DNA from: an uncultured Porticoccus sp.
Lineage (GTDB): Bacteria > Pseudomonadota > Gammaproteobacteria > Pseudomonadales > Porticoccaceae
Direction: 5' to 3'
Assembly: GCA_905181945.1 (NCBI GenBank)
Contig: CAJIZZ010000022.1
Coordinates: 1-39,691 of the forward strand
DNA length: 39,691 nt
Part shown: positions 38,153 through 39,691 of the stretch, piece by piece
Layout of the letters: every line of letters begins with the position of its first letter
Numbering within the stretch: the stretch's first letter is position 1
Translations under genes and position numbers: made by a program
Notes under the pieces: generated by a model
Seen by the model: only the letters and a program-made list of their open reading frames with translations
Told to the model about the DNA's origin: nothing
The model's database searches: none

Positions 38153-39691
38153 TTATGCGGTCTTTATTGTTTTTATAGCGGAACTCTTTTTAAGATGAAC
38201 CAACAATACAGAAATAGCTGCTGATGTTACACCGGGTATTCGGGAGGCCCTTGCTAGTGTTGACGGTCTAAGGTCCGAAAGTTTTTGTTTTGCTTCGTTA
38301 GAAAGACCGCTGATTAAACTAAAATCAAAATCATCAGGAATTTTTGTGTTTTCTTGCCGACGAAGTTTGTCAATTTCACCCTGTTGTCGGTTTATGTATC
38401 CAGCATATTTGGCTTGAATTTCTACCTGCTCTGCAACCTCCTTCGACACGCTGGTGGTTTCATCAAACCCTTTAATGTCCCCATAACCCAGTTCTGGTCT
38501 TTTTAGTAAATCCAAAAGATTATACTCTCGGGTTAAAGAAGACCCGGTTTTGTTTTTGATTGCTTGCGCCAGCAATGAGTCTGGTTGAACCCAGGCGCGC
38601 CCCAAACGCTGCTGTTCAATTATAATTGCTTCTTTTTTTTCACAAAAAGATCTCCAGCGACTCTCGCCAATCAACCCAAACCCTCTTCCCAGCTCTGTTA
38701 ATCGAAGGTCTGCATTATCCTGCCTTAACAACAACCTATACTCTGCTCTGCTTGTGAACATTCGGTAGGGCTCAACAGTCCCCATAGTGATTAAATCATC
38801 AACCAAAACACCCATGTAAGCCAGGTCCCGTTCAGGGCACCAGGGCTCTTTTTCTTGAGTCATAAGTGCTGCGTTTATACCTGCTAACAACCCTTGTGCT
38901 CCAGCCTCTTCATATCCTGTTGTTCCATTAATTTGACCCGCAAAAAACAAACCCTCTATACATTTGGTTTCTAGGGAATGCTTTAAATCCTGAGGATTAA
39001 AGAAATCGTATTCTATTGCATAACCAGGCCTGGTTATGTGTGCATCCTCAAAACCCTTAATCGATCTAACCATCTCCATTTGCACATCAAAAGGTAAACT
39101 GGTGGAGATGCCATTAGGATAAAGCTCGTGTGTTGTTAGCCCTTCTGGCTCTATGAAAATTTGATGTGATTCTTTGTCTGCAAATCGTACAACCTTGTCT
39201 TCAATAGAGGGGCAATAGCGAGGACCTACACCCTCGATGACCCCGGTGTACATTGGAGAGCGATCCATAGCCCCCTCGATGATTTCGTGTGTTGTTTTGT
39301 TGGTGTGTGTTATATAACAACAAATTTGTTCTGGGTGTTCGTTTGTGTTTCCCAAGAAAGACATAACTGGTTCAGGTTTATCGCCCCATTGCGGTTCTAA
39401 CCCATCAAAACTCACAGACCGCGCGTCAATACGTGGTGGCGTCCCTGTCTTTAAACGACCAACCCTAAAGGGCAGCTCGCGCAACCTGTTTGCAAGACCT
39501 ATAGATGGTTGGTCGCCGGCGCGACCCCCTGAATGATTTTCCAACCCTATGTGGATTTTTCCAGCCAAAAAAGTTCCGGCCGTTAGGACCACTGTTTTTC
39601 CAGAAAAAATCAAACCCATTTGAGTGACAACACCAGTAATACTATTTCCTTCGGTTATTAGGTCATCTACTGACTGCTGAAAAATAGAGAG
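38153..39691 (-). CDS. mnmG: tRNA uridine-5-carboxymethylaminomethyl modification enzyme, N-terminus beyond window
   Basis: FAD-dependent partner of MnmE that modifies U34 of several tRNAs. The frame runs off the right edge: codons before the first internal ATG encode an MnmG-like stretch ([15 protein letters not shown]), so roughly the first 120 residues, with the FAD loop, are missing. Visible motifs include [44 protein letters not shown] and [21 protein letters not shown]. The C-terminal helical domain ([11 protein letters not shown]) is intact. mnmG usually lies beside oriC. Confidence 0.97.
   Translation of the reverse strand, partial: LSIFQQSVDDLITEGNSITGVVTQMGLIFSGKTVVLTAGTFLAGKIHIGLENHSGGRAGDQPSIGLANRLRELPFRVGRLKTGTPPRIDARSVSFDGLEPQWGDKPEPVMSFLGNTNEHPEQICCYITHTNKTTHEIIEGAMDRSPMYTGVIEGVGPRYCPSIEDKVVRFADKESHQIFIEPEGLTTHELYPNGISTSLPFDVQMEMVRSIKGFEDAHITRPGYAIEYDFFNPQDLKHSLETKCIEGLFFAGQINGTTGYEEAGAQGLLAGINAALMTQEKEPWCPERDLAYMGVLVDDLITMGTVEPYRMFTSRAEYRLLLRQDNADLRLTELGRGFGLIGESRWRSFCEKKEAIIIEQQRLGRAWVQPDSLLAQAIKNKTGSSLTREYNLLDLLKRPELGYGDIKGFDETTSVSKEVAEQVEIQAKYAGYINRQQGEIDKLRRQENTKIPDDFDFSLISGLSNEAKQKLSDLRPSTLARASRIPGVTSAAISVLLVHLKKSSAIKTIKTA

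Overview
The window is a compact gammaproteobacterial chromosome segment, moderately AT-rich, about 90% coding, with no rRNA, tRNA or CRISPR seen. Gene content and order (coxBA-ctaG-coxC-SURF1-ctaAB; fmt-rsmB-trkAH; mnmG-rsmG-parAB-atpIBEFHAGDC-glmUS) resemble the origin-proximal part of Pseudomonas- and Vibrio-type genomes, but several intervening genes known from those genomes are absent. A streamlined, probably marine, aerobic gammaproteobacterium fits; I cannot name the species.

Layout. 1-7732 (mostly minus): an aa3/caa3-type cytochrome c oxidase locus with subunits II, I and III, the copper chaperone CtaG, SURF1, a Sco-like membrane-anchored protein, heme A synthase and heme O synthase (cut by the window edge). 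One small DUF2909 membrane-protein gene lies on the opposite strand inside it. 8010-11992: a zinc-ribbon protein (YheV), gamma carbonic anhydrase, aroE, hemF, tsaC and purE. 12079-17898 (plus): def-fmt-rsmB, then trkA-trkH for potassium uptake. 17925-22427 (minus): an orphan TRAP-transporter binding lipoprotein, uvrD, a remnant of a HexR/RpiR-type regulator (plus strand) and djlA. 22681-25259: an accessory-looking, AT-richer stretch next to the 3' end of glmS, holding a photolyase/cryptochrome-related gene, an unrecognised 113-residue protein with its own promoter, dyad and strong terminator, and a DUF2805 gene. 25304-35680 (minus): glmS, glmU and the complete F1Fo ATP synthase operon behind a near-consensus promoter. 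35826-39691 (minus): parB, parA, rsmG and mnmG (cut by the right edge); oriC is probably not far beyond that edge.

How the genes work together. The left cluster builds a terminal oxidase and its heme A and copper centres, and the ATP synthase operon on the right uses the resulting proton gradient. def and fmt process the formyl group of initiator methionine; rsmB, rsmG, tsaC and mnmG modify rRNA or tRNA; glmU and glmS supply UDP-GlcNAc; parAB segregates the chromosome.

Most notable points: the photolyase-like protein lacks the usual cluster-binding cysteine motif; a HexR fragment sits beside uvrD; a gene block usually found between def and purE (including purK) is missing; the Sco-like protein keeps CX3C but seems to lack the copper histidine; and a small unrecognised gene near glmS carries an operator-like dyad.
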